Positions 28,100 to 37,394 of a stretch of 47,062 bases of DNA are shown piece after piece. The DNA is from Chelativorans xinjiangensis (GTDB lineage: Bacteria > Pseudomonadota > Alphaproteobacteria > Rhizobiales > Rhizobiaceae): contig NZ_WQNH01000038.1 in NCBI RefSeq assembly GCF_009812055.1, forward strand, positions 1 to 47,062, in the 5' to 3' direction. The notes under the pieces are model-generated. The model did not search any database. It saw only the letters and a program-made list of their open reading frames with translations, and was not told the DNA's origin. A program made the translations under genes and the position numbers. Within the stretch, counting starts at the first letter, position 1. Every line of letters starts with the position of its first letter.

Positions 28100-28518
28100 C
28101 ACGCGTGCTCCCTTTCCTCAAGCGCCAGCGCGATGGAGGTGATCGAGCCGACGACGACGAAATAGACGCCGATGTCGAAGAACAGCACCGTCGAGATGTC
28201 GACGGGCAGCCCCAAAACGTCGATCTCGGTCCATTGGCCGGTCAGGAAGGGCATGTCCATGAACAGCGACACCCCGCCCGACAGCGCCGAGACAAGCAGG
28301 CCGAAGCCGGAGATGGCCATCGGGTGGAAGTAGAGCGCGCGGCGCACCGGCGCCACGCCGCAGGCGATGCCGTAGATGGCGAAGGCGGAAGCGGCGATCA
28401 GACCGCCGATGAATCCGCCGCCCGGCTCGTTGTGGCCGCGCAGGAGCACAAAGATGGAGAACAACACCATGAGGCTGGCGAGATAAGGCGCGATGGTGCG
28501 GAAGATCAGGGTGTGCAT
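28099..28518 (-). CDS. mrpB: Monovalent cation/H+ antiporter subunit B
   Basis: A 139-residue MnhB-type subunit with four transmembrane helices. The [13 protein letters not shown] segment near residue 30 is the family signature. A separate mrpB makes this a group 1 (seven-gene) Mrp operon rather than the fused phaAB form. The start at 28518 has GGAGG seven bases upstream and lies against the mrpA stop. Confidence 0.95.
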   Translation of the reverse strand: MHTLIFRTIAPYLASLMVLFSIFVLLRGHNEPGGGFIGGLIAASAFAIYGIACGVAPVRRALYFHPMAISGFGLLVSALSGGVSLFMDMPFLTGQWTEIDVLGLPVDISTVLFFDIGVYFVVVGSITSIALALEEREHA

Positions 28519-28519
28519 G

Positions 28520-30892
28520 TCATGCCTCCACCTTTTCCACGGCCCTGGCCGGCTGCTTTTCTGCCTTGAGGGGCGCAACCCCCGGGCGGATGCGCACGAG
28601 CGCCAGGATGGCGAGCCCGGCGATCATCACCACGGCGATCTCGCCCAGCGTGTCGAGGCCGCGGAAGTCGACGATGATGACGTTGACGATGTTGCGGCCG
28701 TGGGCGATGACGCGGGCGTTCTCGGCGAAGAAGACGCTAAGGGTGTCGTCGAACGGTACTTGCGTGACGCGCAGCAGGATGAGGCCGAGGCCGGCACCGC
28801 ACAGGGCGGCAATCGAGATGTCGAGCATCTTTTGGCCGGTCGGCCGGTGATCTGCCGGTGACAGCCTTAACCGTGTCATGACGAGGGCCAGGATGACCAC
28901 CGACAACGTTTCCACCATGAATTGGGTGAAGGAGAGGTCGGGCGCACCGAGCAGCATGAAGATCAGCGCCACGGCGAAGCCCTGGATGCCGAGCGAGACG
29001 ATGGCCGTCAGCCGGTCGCGTGCGTGGAGGACCGCGGCAAGGCCGATGAAGCCAATGGCAAGCACCGCCAGTTCGTAGAACGGCAGGGAGGGCAGCGCGG
29101 GCATTGTCGGCAATTCACCGAAGGCGACCATCGGCACGAAAAGGGCGGCGGCCAGCGCGATGAAGGTCGCGGTCATGTAGACGTCGAGGCGCCCGCCCTG
29201 GACGATACCGGTGACGAAGGCCGAGAGCCGCACCGTGCCGCGCACGGCCTGGTCGAAGCCGCGGTCCGGGCCCCAGCCGATGGCGGTGAGCGTCGCCGCC
29301 ATCGCCGCGCGCCCGCGCTCCAGCGTGAGATAGCAGGCAATGCCGAGGGCGATGGTGAGCGCCGACAGAAGAAGCGGCAGGCCGATATGCGGGACCACGG
29401 AAATTGACACGGAAAGAGGCTCACCCGCCACGGCGCTGGCCATGGGGCTGGAGACGAAACGGTGGCTGAGGTCCGAAAAAAGCGCGGCCAAGAGGCCATC
29501 CACGGCCAGCACCAACGGTCCGAGCCACAACAATACCGGCCCTTCGTGCGGCGCCTTCGGCATCTTCACCCTCGCGCCGGTGAAGGGCTTGAGCGCCACC
29601 GCGAAACCGATGGCGAACATCAGGGCATTACCCAGCACCGCGGTGAGCGTGAGCAATATGCTCCAGCCGCTGGCGAAGCCGAGCCCGGCATAGATCTCTT
29701 CCTTGGCCAGGAATCCGAAAAACGGACCCAGGCCGCCCATCGAAAGCGCGGCGAGCACAGCCGCAATGAAGGTGACCGGCATGGCACTGCCGATGCCGCC
29801 GACCTTGGTGATGTCGCGGGTGCCCGTCTCATGATCGATGGCGCCGGCGACCATGAAGAGCGCACCCTTGAACATGGAGTGCGCCACCAGATAGAGCACC
29901 GCGGCCTCCACCGCGACCTCGGAGCCAAAGCCGGTCAGCATGACGAGCAGCCCCAGCGAAGCGACCGTCGTGTAGGCGAGCATCAGCTTGAGGTCGGTCT
30001 GGCGCAGCGCCAGAAGCGTGCCGATGATGAGCGTCGTACCGCCGAAGACGGGCAGGATCGTCTCCCACGCCGGCGTTTCACCCATCACAGGGTTAAGGCG
30101 CATGACGAGATAGACGCCCGCCTTCACCATGGTGGCCGAATGCAGGTAGGCGGAAACCGGGGTGGGCGCTTCCATGGCGTTGGGTAGCCAGAAATGAAAC
30201 GGGAACTGCGCCGATTTGGTGAACGCACCGCCAAGAACCAGGAGGAGCGCCGCCATGTAGAGCGGCGCCGCACGCAGAACCTCGCCCTCGGAAAGGAGCG
30301 CCGAGAGGGAAGCGGCGCCGGTGATGTTGGCAATGACCAGAAGCCCCGCCAGCAGCGACAGTCCGCCCAGCCCCGTCACCACCAGCGCCTGGAGCGCGGC
30401 GCGGCGCGAGGCTTCGCGCGAATGGTCGAAGCCGATCAGGAGGAAGGAGGTGATCGAGGTGAGTTCCCAGAAGACGAACAGCATCAGAAAGGAATCGGCC
30501 ACCACCAGCCCCTGCATCGACCCCATGAACATGAGGATGAAGGAGAAGAAGCGCCCCAGATGCGGGTGGCCTTTGAGATAGCCGCCCGAATAGAGAACGA
30601 TGAGCGTGCCGATGCCGGAGATCAGGAGGGCGAAGGTGAGCGACAGGCCGTCGAGATACCAGGAGAAGTCGACGTCGAGGCTTTCGATCCAGGCGTAGCC
30701 GCCGGCGACCGTCTCTCCCTCCGCGACCGCCCCTAGGAAGCTGGTGAAGTGGTAGAAGATGAAAGCAGGAAAGAGCGCCAGGACCCAGGCAGCGTTATGC
30801 CCGAAGACGCGGGTCAGGAACGGGGCTGCAGCGGCGCCGAGAAAGGGCAGGATCAGCACAAGGAATGTCAACCACTGCCCGTCCGCTGCCAT
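28520..30892 (-). CDS. mrpA: Monovalent cation/H+ antiporter subunit A
   Basis: A 790-residue NuoL-like subunit, the largest of the complex, with about 20 transmembrane helices. The proton-path residues are present: E143 in FWELTS, K226 in [13 protein letters not shown], and H251 with K257 in HSATMVKAG. The C-terminal 180 residues hold the MbhD/MbhE-like extension where sodium or potassium translocation is thought to occur. The complex exports Na+ or K+ in exchange for protons and supports pH and salt tolerance. ATG 30892 is backed by GAGGGG. It is first of the operon and divergent from msrB. Confidence 0.96.
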   Translation of the reverse strand: MAADGQWLTFLVLILPFLGAAAAPFLTRVFGHNAAWVLALFPAFIFYHFTSFLGAVAEGETVAGGYAWIESLDVDFSWYLDGLSLTFALLISGIGTLIVLYSGGYLKGHPHLGRFFSFILMFMGSMQGLVVADSFLMLFVFWELTSITSFLLIGFDHSREASRRAALQALVVTGLGGLSLLAGLLVIANITGAASLSALLSEGEVLRAAPLYMAALLLVLGGAFTKSAQFPFHFWLPNAMEAPTPVSAYLHSATMVKAGVYLVMRLNPVMGETPAWETILPVFGGTTLIIGTLLALRQTDLKLMLAYTTVASLGLLVMLTGFGSEVAVEAAVLYLVAHSMFKGALFMVAGAIDHETGTRDITKVGGIGSAMPVTFIAAVLAALSMGGLGPFFGFLAKEEIYAGLGFASGWSILLTLTAVLGNALMFAIGFAVALKPFTGARVKMPKAPHEGPVLLWLGPLVLAVDGLLAALFSDLSHRFVSSPMASAVAGEPLSVSISVVPHIGLPLLLSALTIALGIACYLTLERGRAAMAATLTAIGWGPDRGFDQAVRGTVRLSAFVTGIVQGGRLDVYMTATFIALAAALFVPMVAFGELPTMPALPSLPFYELAVLAIGFIGLAAVLHARDRLTAIVSLGIQGFAVALIFMLLGAPDLSFTQFMVETLSVVILALVMTRLRLSPADHRPTGQKMLDISIAALCGAGLGLILLRVTQVPFDDTLSVFFAENARVIAHGRNIVNVIIVDFRGLDTLGEIAVVMIAGLAILALVRIRPGVAPLKAEKQPARAVEKVEA

Positions 30893-31113
30893 GGGTTCCC
30901 CTCGTTCGATGTTTTGCAGCCTGCGATCCGGGTAAGATGATGAATACGCTTCGATCGCCGCCGTGACATAGACGTTCGCGTCAAGCGGGGCAAGGAGGGC
31001 GCGGCAATCCGCGCGGTTATTCACGAATTGTCGGCGCGAATTGCAAGATGGATGGCTGCAAAAGCGAGTTTTTGAACCCCATATAAGCGGCGGCACGAAC
31101 GGGAGCATCGATC

Positions 31114-31521
31114 ATGACGAGCAAAACGCGGTTGAAGGTTGAGAAGTCGGACGCCGAGTGGCGCGAACAGCTTACGCCCGAGCAGTATCACGTGACGCGG
31201 GAGGAGGGCACCGAGCGTGCCTTTACCGGCCCTTACTGGGACAACAAACGCCCGGGCCTTTACCGCTGTGTGAATTGCGGACGGCGGCTCTTCAAGTCCG
31301 AGACGAAATACGATTCCGGCACGGGCTGGCCGAGCTTCTATGCGCCGGTGGAGGATGAGGCGGTATCGCTCAACGAGGACCGCTCGTGGTTTTCCACGCG
31401 CACGGAGGTACGCTGCGCGGACTGCGACGCGCATTTGGGCCATGTCTTCAACGATGGGCCGGAGCCGACAGGGCTGCGCTACTGCATGAACGGGCACGCG
31501 CTGGATTTCGAGGAGCGGTGA
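31114..31521 (+). CDS. msrB: Peptide-methionine (R)-S-oxide reductase
   Basis: A 135-residue repair enzyme that reduces the R form of methionine sulfoxide in proteins. Structural zinc is held by C52/C55 and C101/C104. The catalytic cysteine is C124 in RYCMN. A second, resolving cysteine of the usual kind near residue 70 is absent (GTGWPSFY), so it may use a one-cysteine or thioredoxin-direct mechanism. No signal peptide is seen. A clear intrinsic terminator follows. Confidence 0.95.
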   Translation: MTSKTRLKVEKSDAEWREQLTPEQYHVTREEGTERAFTGPYWDNKRPGLYRCVNCGRRLFKSETKYDSGTGWPSFYAPVEDEAVSLNEDRSWFSTRTEVRCADCDAHLGHVFNDGPEPTGLRYCMNGHALDFEER

Positions 31522-31541
31522 GAGACCGCTTGGGAATTCTA

Positions 31542-31567
31542 CCGCGGCGGGCACCCGTCGCGGTTTT
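31542..31567 (+). terminator. Rho-independent terminator of msrB
   Basis: CCGCGGCGG (31542-31550) pairs with CCGTCGCGG (31555-31563), nine base pairs with one G-U, around the loop GCAC, and is followed by TTTT. It begins 21 bases after the msrB stop and ends before the convergent sufE gene. Confidence 0.8.
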
Positions 31568-31605
31568 CTGCGCTTCCGGTGTTCATGTACCCAATGTACG
31601 CTCCG

Positions 31606-32031
31606 CTACGCAGCGGCCATCGCCATCTCCGCCTCCTGGCGGATGCGCTGGATCATGGCGCGCAGGCCGTTGGCACGCTGCGGGGTGAGGTGTTCGTCAA
31701 GGCCCAGCGCACGCAGGGTGTCATCGGCGTCGGTGGTCAGTATCTCGCTGGCGCGGCGGCCGCTGAAGAGCGCCATCATGATCGCCACCAGCCCGCGCAC
31801 GATGTGCGCGTCGGAATCGCCCTTGAAGGTGATGAGCGGATCGCGGCCTTCGCCGATCTCGGTATGAAGCCAGACCTGGCTGACGCAGCCGCGCACCTTG
31901 TGGCGGTCGTCGCGCGAGGCTTCGGGGAACGCCGGCAGGTCGTTGCCGAGCTCGATGATATAGCGGTAGCGCTCCTGCCAATCGTCGAGGAAGGCGAAGT
32001 CGTCCCGGATGGTGTCGATACCAGTCATCAT
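31606..32031 (-). CDS. sufE: SufE family Fe-S cluster sulfur acceptor
   Basis: A 141-residue protein that takes persulfide sulfur from the cysteine desulfurase SufS for iron-sulfur cluster assembly. The active cysteine is C49 in RGCVSQVW, and WQERYRYIIELG near the N-terminus is typical. The rest of the suf operon is not in the window. The start may be 32031, 32028 or 32040. None has a good ribosome-binding site, and a hairpin covers the region just upstream. DUF5330 lies upstream on the same strand. Confidence 0.93.
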   Translation of the reverse strand: MMTGIDTIRDDFAFLDDWQERYRYIIELGNDLPAFPEASRDDRHKVRGCVSQVWLHTEIGEGRDPLITFKGDSDAHIVRGLVAIMMALFSGRRASEILTTDADDTLRALGLDEHLTPQRANGLRAMIQRIRQEAEMAMAAA

Positions 32032-32032
32032 A

Positions 32033-32057
32033 GCCCGCATATAGTGATTATGCGGGC
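32033..32057. promoter_or_regulatory. Hairpin at the sufE start region
   Basis: GCCCGCATA (32033-32041) and TATGCGGGC (32049-32057) form perfect 9-bp arms with a 7-base loop, immediately upstream of the sufE start codons. In the mRNA this could hide the translation start; in DNA it could be an operator. It could also end the upstream DUF5330 transcript. Confidence 0.5.
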
Positions 32058-32102
32058 GGGCGTCACGGGAAAAGTCCGGCTTTCGAAGCACGTGACGCCG
32101 GA

Positions 32103-32444
32103 TTATTCGGCCGGAGCGATGCTGCCGGTGGCGGTCACCTGCGGTTCTTCCCTCGGCTCTTCGACCATGTCCGCTTGGGGCACGGCCTCGTCGTCGATCA
32201 GACCTTGAGCGATCCGCATGCCTTCCCTGGCGCGCGCGGTGATGGTGTGCACGGCGGTCTTGGCGGTGGCGCAGACGTCGGGCTGGCGTCCGCAGATGCC
32301 GGCGACGTCGCGCACGGCGTCGCGGGCCGCCACCAGCGCCTGCAGCGGACCGACCTGCTCGGCCTCCGGCCCTTCTCCCGTGTTGAGCGGGATGAAAAGA
32401 AGCACCAGCGAAAGCCAGAAGGCACAACGGATCAGGAATCCCAT
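32103..32444 (-). CDS. DUF5330 domain-containing protein
   Basis: A 113-residue protein with one N-terminal hydrophobic segment (about 4-20), then a soluble region with two cysteines (ICGRQPDVC) that could form a disulfide in the periplasm. The C-terminal third is acidic and low in structure. The sequence and position next to sufE fit the DUF5330 family of Rhizobiales. The start at 32444 has GAGGACTGAAG upstream. Its function is unknown. Confidence 0.8.
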   Translation of the reverse strand: MGFLIRCAFWLSLVLLFIPLNTGEGPEAEQVGPLQALVAARDAVRDVAGICGRQPDVCATAKTAVHTITARAREGMRIAQGLIDDEAVPQADMVEEPREEPQVTATGSIAPAE

Positions 32445-32891
32445 GGCTTCAGTCCTCACATCCGCCCCGCGGGTCGGGGCTTCCCCGGTAGCGACAGTGG
32501 CAGAGGCGCGCAAAAGAGCTCTTGAGAAATTGGCTAAAATTGGAGGCAAATGGCTGGAAAATTCGAAAATGTCGGGATTCGAAACGAATTTCTTTCAAAG
32601 GCGCGTCGTGGCCGCAACCTCTGTGTAAGCATCTAAGGAATTGCGCGGATTGCGGGATTCGGCTCGGGCGGCTTCTCGGCGAGTGGCGGAGGCGGGCGGG
32701 TGGCGGCCCGAATCCGGCGATCATTTGTTAACCATGTACGCATTCCCTTGCCCGCATTTCCCCAGATCAGCCACGTTTCAGGCCTTGCGGTGCCTTTCCC
32801 GGGTGCCCGTTTATCCTTTCCTTAAAGGCTGGATGCGAGTGTCCCGACCAGAACAAGAGCCCGTCAAACGGACACGAGCGAGCGCGTCGAG
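32445..32891. other. 447-base region without a supported gene
   Basis: This gap separates DUF5330 (minus strand) from the histidine kinase (plus strand). The short ORFs that can be drawn share no family features. It contains TTAACCAT at 32728-32735, a CtrA-type half-site, a small hairpin CCTTT/AAAGG at 32815-32828 and the inverted repeat ATTCG/CGAAT at 32577-32589. It probably holds both divergent promoters. Confidence 0.45.
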
Positions 32892-34670
32892 TTGAGCACA
32901 CGAGCGTCCCTTTCCACGAACTGGCCGGAGAGCCTGAAAGCGGCCTGCGAACGCCTGCTGCATCCCTCCGTCATGGGGGCGGATGAGCGCGCGCGACAGC
33001 GGCGGCTTTTGGCAGCGCTTTTGGCGGGGCCGGTGCTTGCAGCGATCGCCACCGCGCAGGCGATGCCGCTGCATGGCGGTGGAGCAGGTGCGTTCGCTTC
33101 CGTATTCATGGTATTCGGTGCCGGCCTTCTGGCGGCCTTCGCGCTGATCGTCACCGGTCGCCGCCGGCTGGTCGAACCTGCCTCGCTCATGCTCGCGGCT
33201 GTGGCGGTCGGTGTCTTGACGGCCGCCGGCGGCGGGCTTTCCTCGCCGCTGACGGCGATGGCGGCTGCACTTGCCGTGGAGGCGGGCTGGATCGGGCGAA
33301 CGAAGAGGGCACTCGGCTTCGGGTTGATGGCGGCCGGCTCGGCCATCGGGCTCGGCGCGGCGTTGAGCGCGACGGTCTTTGCCGACGCGGTGCCCGCCTC
33401 GGCCTGGCTGTGGGCCGTGCCGCTTCTTTACGTGGCGACGCTTCTCGCCCGGCTGCCGCTGATTGGCGAGCGCGAGGCTGCTGCCGGACCTAAAGGCCGG
33501 CCTATCGAGGAGATTATCGGCGCGGCGGTCCTGCGCATGCAGCAGGGCGGCGACGTGGTTGAGGCTTCGCCGCAGGCGGAGGCGTTGTTTGCCGTGGCGC
33601 CGGAGATGCTTTTGGGAACGGGATTTTTCGACCGTATCCACGTGGCCGATCGCATCGCCTATCTGCAGGCGCTGGCCGATCTGCGCGAGGGGGCGGACCG
33701 GCGCGTTGTACGCATGCGCATGCGCACACCGGCACAAGCCGGCGTACCGGCGGGTGCGTGCTACCGTGCGCTGATCGCCGATATCGCCGCCGAGCCGGAC
33801 GGGAGCGGGCTTGTCGCCGTCGTGCGCGACGATGCCGCGACGGCCGAGCTGGAGGCCGCACTTGCGAGCGCCAAGGATGCCGCCGATAGCGCCACGTTGG
33901 CGAAGGACCGTTATCTCGCCTCCGTCAGCCACGAGCTGCGCTCGCCGCTCAACGCCATTCTCGGCTTCTCCGATGTGCTGGCGAACGAGATGTTCGGCCG
34001 TTTCGCCAACGACAGGCAGCGCGAGTATGTCGGCCTCATCCGCGAGGCGAGCGGGCACCTCCTGTCGGTGGTGAACGCCATTCTGGATGTCTCGAAGCTG
34101 CAGTCCGGCGCCTATGCGCTGGAGTCGCATCCGTTCCGCTTCGAGGAAGCGTTGCAGTTCTGCCTTGCGATGTCGGCGCGCGAGGCGGAGGCGAAGTCGG
34201 TGGCGCTGAAAGCCGATATCGCCGAAGACATCGGCGTGGTGAACTGTGATCGCCGCGCCGTCCAGCAGGTGCTCATCAACCTTTTGTCCAACGCGGTGAA
34301 GTTCACGCCGGCGGGCGAGGTGAGGGTGACGGCACGGCGCAGCGGCGGCCGGCTGGAGCTCGATGTGAGCGATACGGGCATCGGCATGTCGGCGGAGGAC
34401 CTGGAGCGCGTCGGCACGCCCTTCACACAGGTACAGAACAGCTATACGCGCCAGGGCACGGGGCTCGGCCTGGCGCTGGTGAAGGGGCTGGTGAAGCTCT
34501 CCGGCGGCGCCATGAGCATCGAGAGCGCGCCGGGCACGGGAACGCGGGTGCACGTCTCGCTGCCGGCGGGCGGCGTCAAGGGCGATGGCGGGGAGGAAGA
34601 ATGCATCGCGATAGGCGGAGCGAACTTGAACAGTGAGTGGAACGATGACGCGTTACGCAAGACGGCCTGA
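32892..34670 (+). CDS. PAS domain-containing sensor histidine kinase
   Basis: A 592-residue membrane sensor. About six hydrophobic segments occupy 38-190, followed by a PAS-like domain (about 205-315), a dimerisation domain with the phospho-accepting H347 in SVSHELRSPLNAILGF, and a HATPase domain with NLLSNAVKF and DTGIGM. No receiver domain or partner regulator gene is adjacent. The start is TTG 32892, the first in frame; ATG 32973 is an alternative that would keep the membrane part. The 3' end overlaps the next gene by 26 bases. Confidence 0.9.
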   Translation: MSTRASLSTNWPESLKAACERLLHPSVMGADERARQRRLLAALLAGPVLAAIATAQAMPLHGGGAGAFASVFMVFGAGLLAAFALIVTGRRRLVEPASLMLAAVAVGVLTAAGGGLSSPLTAMAAALAVEAGWIGRTKRALGFGLMAAGSAIGLGAALSATVFADAVPASAWLWAVPLLYVATLLARLPLIGEREAAAGPKGRPIEEIIGAAVLRMQQGGDVVEASPQAEALFAVAPEMLLGTGFFDRIHVADRIAYLQALADLREGADRRVVRMRMRTPAQAGVPAGACYRALIADIAAEPDGSGLVAVVRDDAATAELEAALASAKDAADSATLAKDRYLASVSHELRSPLNAILGFSDVLANEMFGRFANDRQREYVGLIREASGHLLSVVNAILDVSKLQSGAYALESHPFRFEEALQFCLAMSAREAEAKSVALKADIAEDIGVVNCDRRAVQQVLINLLSNAVKFTPAGEVRVTARRSGGRLELDVSDTGIGMSAEDLERVGTPFTQVQNSYTRQGTGLGLALVKGLVKLSGGAMSIESAPGTGTRVHVSLPAGGVKGDGGEEECIAIGGANLNSEWNDDALRKTA

Positions 34671-35517
34671 ACACGGCGGAGACGAAGGGGGGTGGCTGCG
34701 CGCCGGGCTTTCCGGACTGGGTGCGGTGATCGCGCGCAATCCGGCGGCGGTCGGTGGGACGACGGCCTTTTTCGTGTCCCTGGCCTTCGTTTCGGCAAAT
34801 GCGCTCTGGTATCAGCCGCAGGTGCACCCCAACGCTTTCGTGTCGACGCGGGCGCCGGCTTTCACCGCAGCGCCCGAGCCGGAGATCGCGCCGGAGGAGA
34901 CGCCGAGTCCTGCCGCCGCCCCCCGCGAGGAGGTGCGCGCGGTGACGGGCGGCGAGGGAGCGCCGAAGGCCGAGGCCGAGCCGGCACCGGAATCGACGGG
35001 TTCGGTGGCGGAGGACAGCGGCGACGCCACCGTGCGCTCCGTGCAGAAGGTTCTGAGCGATCTGGGGCTTTATCGCGGACCCGTGGACGGGCTGACGGGG
35101 CCACAGACGCGTGGGGCGGTGGAAAACTACCGCCGCATCGTCGGGCTGGAGCCCGGTACGGAGATCGATTCGCCTCTGCTGAGCCAGCTCGGGCTGGAGG
35201 GCCGGACGGCAACGGTGGAAACGGCAGTTCCGGCGCCGAAGCCGGCGCCACGGCCCGCGCCGGAGCAGAGCGATCCGGTGCAGACGGCCTCGCTCGACGG
35301 CGGGGCTGCTGGGGCAGCCGGCGGCGATCCGGTGATCAAGCGCGTCCAGGCCGGGCTGAAGGCTTTCGGCAATGACGGTATCGAAGTGGATGGTGTGATG
35401 GGTGAGAACACCCGCTCGGCGATCCGCGAGTTCCAGTCGCTGTTCGGCCTGCCGGTGACCGGCGAACCCGATCAGGCGTTTCTGGCCAAAATGCGGGAGA
35501 TCGGGCTGACGAATTGA
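34645..35517 (+). CDS. Peptidoglycan-binding protein with two PG_binding_1 repeats
   Basis: A 290-residue envelope protein. One transmembrane anchor (about 35-57) is followed by a proline- and glutamate-rich linker (about 70-120), a PG_binding_1 domain (about 126-180; VQKVLSDLGLYRGPVDG), a second linker and another PG_binding_1 domain (about 230-288; GLPVTGEPD). Such domains bind cell-wall peptides. ATG 34645 is used; GTG 34633 is possible. The overlap with the sensor kinase gene suggests they are co-expressed, perhaps for wall sensing. Confidence 0.88.
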   Translation: MTRYARRPEHGGDEGGWLRAGLSGLGAVIARNPAAVGGTTAFFVSLAFVSANALWYQPQVHPNAFVSTRAPAFTAAPEPEIAPEETPSPAAAPREEVRAVTGGEGAPKAEAEPAPESTGSVAEDSGDATVRSVQKVLSDLGLYRGPVDGLTGPQTRGAVENYRRIVGLEPGTEIDSPLLSQLGLEGRTATVETAVPAPKPAPRPAPEQSDPVQTASLDGGAAGAAGGDPVIKRVQAGLKAFGNDGIEVDGVMGENTRSAIREFQSLFGLPVTGEPDQAFLAKMREIGLTN

Positions 35518-35734
35518 CGGACGGTATCCGCATCTTCGGTTGCAGCAAATGCTTTCTTCAACTTAAGGATGAAGTTGAAGATCTGCGGGTAACGGATTCT
35601 GCCGCTAGAACAATTCAGGCCTTGGCCGAGCACGCCGATGCCTCCCTCGTCTGCCGGTATTGCCTTGCAAGTGCAGCCGGTATCCTGGATCACAGGCTTA
35701 AATCAGCGAGCACCAACGGGAAGGCCGCATAGCC

Positions 35735-36079
35735 ATGCGTGTGACCAGCGAATTATGGGTTTCAGCACTGGTGAGGCGTGTCTTCGCCGATGGCGGCTTT
35801 GCAGCAGTGAGGCGCAAGGGAGCGCGGGAGGCGGGGGCGATCTTCATCATCCGGCGCACGCGGCTGGGGGAATTGGAGTTTTATGCTCCCGCGCCGCAGA
35901 CGAGCTATGACGAGGCGCGGCCCAGCGAGCGGCAGTTCGTTCGCGTGACGGCGGCCATCGAGGAGGACGCGGTGGAGAAGCGGTTGGAGCGCGAGATGCG
36001 CTTCGATCCGGATGTCTGGGTGGTGGAGGTGGAGACTGCGGACGAGCTCGACGGCTATCTGGCGGTTGCCACCGAGTGA
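35735..36079 (+). CDS. DUF1491 family protein
   Basis: A 114-residue protein matching DUF1491 in length and motif. It opens with RVTSELWVSALVRR and ends with a FDPDVWVVEVE strand. The middle carries an acidic segment and RQFVRV. The family is alphaproteobacterial and uncharacterised. The 217 bases before it contain no supported gene. It converges with DUF2336, and the two coding ends overlap by 25 bases. Confidence 0.85.
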   Translation: MRVTSELWVSALVRRVFADGGFAAVRRKGAREAGAIFIIRRTRLGELEFYAPAPQTSYDEARPSERQFVRVTAAIEEDAVEKRLEREMRFDPDVWVVEVETADELDGYLAVATE

Positions 36080-36993
36080 GCCGCGACGGGCTGCCGGTCT
36101 TCCGGCCGGTCCTTACAGCGCCAGTCCTCGACCTTTTTCCGGGCCACCTCTGTGCTCATGGTGGCATAGCGTTCGATGAAGAGGCGAATCGCGGCGGCGT
36201 GGACGACCTTGGCCGGGAAGATGGCGGCGGTGACGAGGAAAGCCTGCTCCACGGTCAGTTGCAGGGCGCAGAGGCCCGTGAGCAGGTCGGCGTAACCGAT
36301 GCCGGAGGTCAGCCGGCGGGTCCGCTCTGCCGAGATGTCGAGGGAGCGGGCGAGGGTGGTAGCGAAGAGCTGCCTGTCGCCGGAAAGCGCGGCCTCGCGC
36401 AGGGCGGTATAGGCCTGGTCAGGGTCGGGAGTTGGCTGTTCATCACCTGCTTCGCCACTCTCTGCCGGATCGCCCACTGGCGGTGCTTCCTGCATCAGGT
36501 CGCGGAGCTGGCAGCGGATCGCCTCCAGCGCATCGACTTCCGGCTCGGTCCTCTCGGCGATCTCGGCTTCGCTTTCGGCGCGGGCGACGAGCGCCCGGAT
36601 GAGGGCGGCGATGACCGGGTTGAGGCCGTCGCGGCGGGCAATGGCCTTGGCGTGCGGCAGGCCGTGGCGGCCGATCAAGGCAATGAGGTCGACGTCGGAA
36701 AGCGCACCTGAGCGAACGAGGAGGGGGGCGGAGGTTTCCACCGGCTCTTCGGCAAGACGCCGGACGAGATCCCGGGGAGCGGGGTCGCACTCGGAAAGTG
36801 CTGCGGCGGCGAAGCGGCGCGCCTCGGCGGGCACGGCATCGAACAGGCCGAGCGCCAGATCGTCGAGCTGCGCGAGCTCGCGCTTCGTGGGGCGGGAGAG
36901 CGTGCAGAAGGCGGAGACGGCGGCACGGAACAGCCGCTCGCAGTTGCGCGGGCCTCCTCCGAACGCGATATGCCTGAAGTCCGCGGTGGACAC
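36055..36993 (-). CDS. DUF2336 domain-containing protein
   Basis: A 312-residue helical, cytosolic protein with HEAT-like repeats in its first 130 residues (SDVDLIALIGRHGLPHAKAI) and a second helical half (about 190-290). DUF2336 proteins are alphaproteobacterial and uncharacterised. The start is GTG 36993. The last 25 bases overlap the convergent DUF1491 gene. Confidence 0.82.
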   Translation of the reverse strand: MSTADFRHIAFGGGPRNCERLFRAAVSAFCTLSRPTKRELAQLDDLALGLFDAVPAEARRFAAAALSECDPAPRDLVRRLAEEPVETSAPLLVRSGALSDVDLIALIGRHGLPHAKAIARRDGLNPVIAALIRALVARAESEAEIAERTEPEVDALEAIRCQLRDLMQEAPPVGDPAESGEAGDEQPTPDPDQAYTALREAALSGDRQLFATTLARSLDISAERTRRLTSGIGYADLLTGLCALQLTVEQAFLVTAAIFPAKVVHAAAIRLFIERYATMSTEVARKKVEDWRCKDRPEDRQPVAAHSVATAR

Positions 36994-37140
36994 GCCTTAA
37001 CGCCTGATACTCAAGAACACTTGTGTCGGTGGGACGCGGCCTGGCTGCGCAGGCGGCCTCCCGGCTCATCGTTCAAATTATCGGCAATGCGTTAGCGACC
37101 CATTAACCCCGAAATTAAGGGTTGCGTTCACCATTCAGCG

Positions 37141-37156
37141 TTAAGGAGCCGTTAAC
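37141..37156 (+). promoter_or_regulatory. CtrA-type binding site
   Basis: TTAA (37141-37144), seven bases, then TTAAC (37152-37156) fit the full CtrA consensus TTAA-N7-TTAAC. A looser pair with eight-base spacing lies at 37103-37118. The site is 68 bases upstream of the small gene at 37224 and about 150 bases upstream of the divergent DUF2336 gene. CtrA is the cell-cycle master regulator of this class. Confidence 0.65.
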
Positions 37157-37223
37157 CATGAGAGGCGTTTGATGCGGATGGAGGCGTTGCGTACCATTCC
37201 GGCCCGAAGCGGGGGACGTAAAC

Positions 37224-37391
37224 ATGGCAACTATCCTGAACTTCAAGCGCGTGGCGCCGCGGCCCACCCGGCGTCTGCCGGTCCCCAAGGGCGGGGCGGC
37301 GATCATCATTTTTCCCGGTGTGCGCTACGAGCGCAGGGACGGCGGCAAGGAGACGCCTTTCCGCCCGCACCAGGAGTGCAAGCGCCGCTGA
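37224..37391 (+). CDS. Small conserved basic protein (55 residues)
   Basis: A complete 55-codon gene starting with ATG 37224 and ending with TGA at 37389-37391, with CGGGGGACG upstream as ribosome-binding site. The protein opens MATILNFKR, has a proline/arginine-rich stretch, then a hydrophobic strand GGAAIIIFPGVRYERR and a basic tail with one cysteine. I recognise this as a type of small hypothetical seen in Rhizobiales, of unknown function. It sits directly downstream of a consensus CtrA site. Confidence 0.72.
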   Translation: MATILNFKRVAPRPTRRLPVPKGGAAIIIFPGVRYERRDGGKETPFRPHQECKRR

Positions 37392-37394
37392 ATT

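Noticed and set aside
35472-35732. Two opposing short ORFs in the gap before DUF1491
   Set aside because: They overlap each other and the end of the peptidoglycan-binding gene, and neither has a good start or family features.
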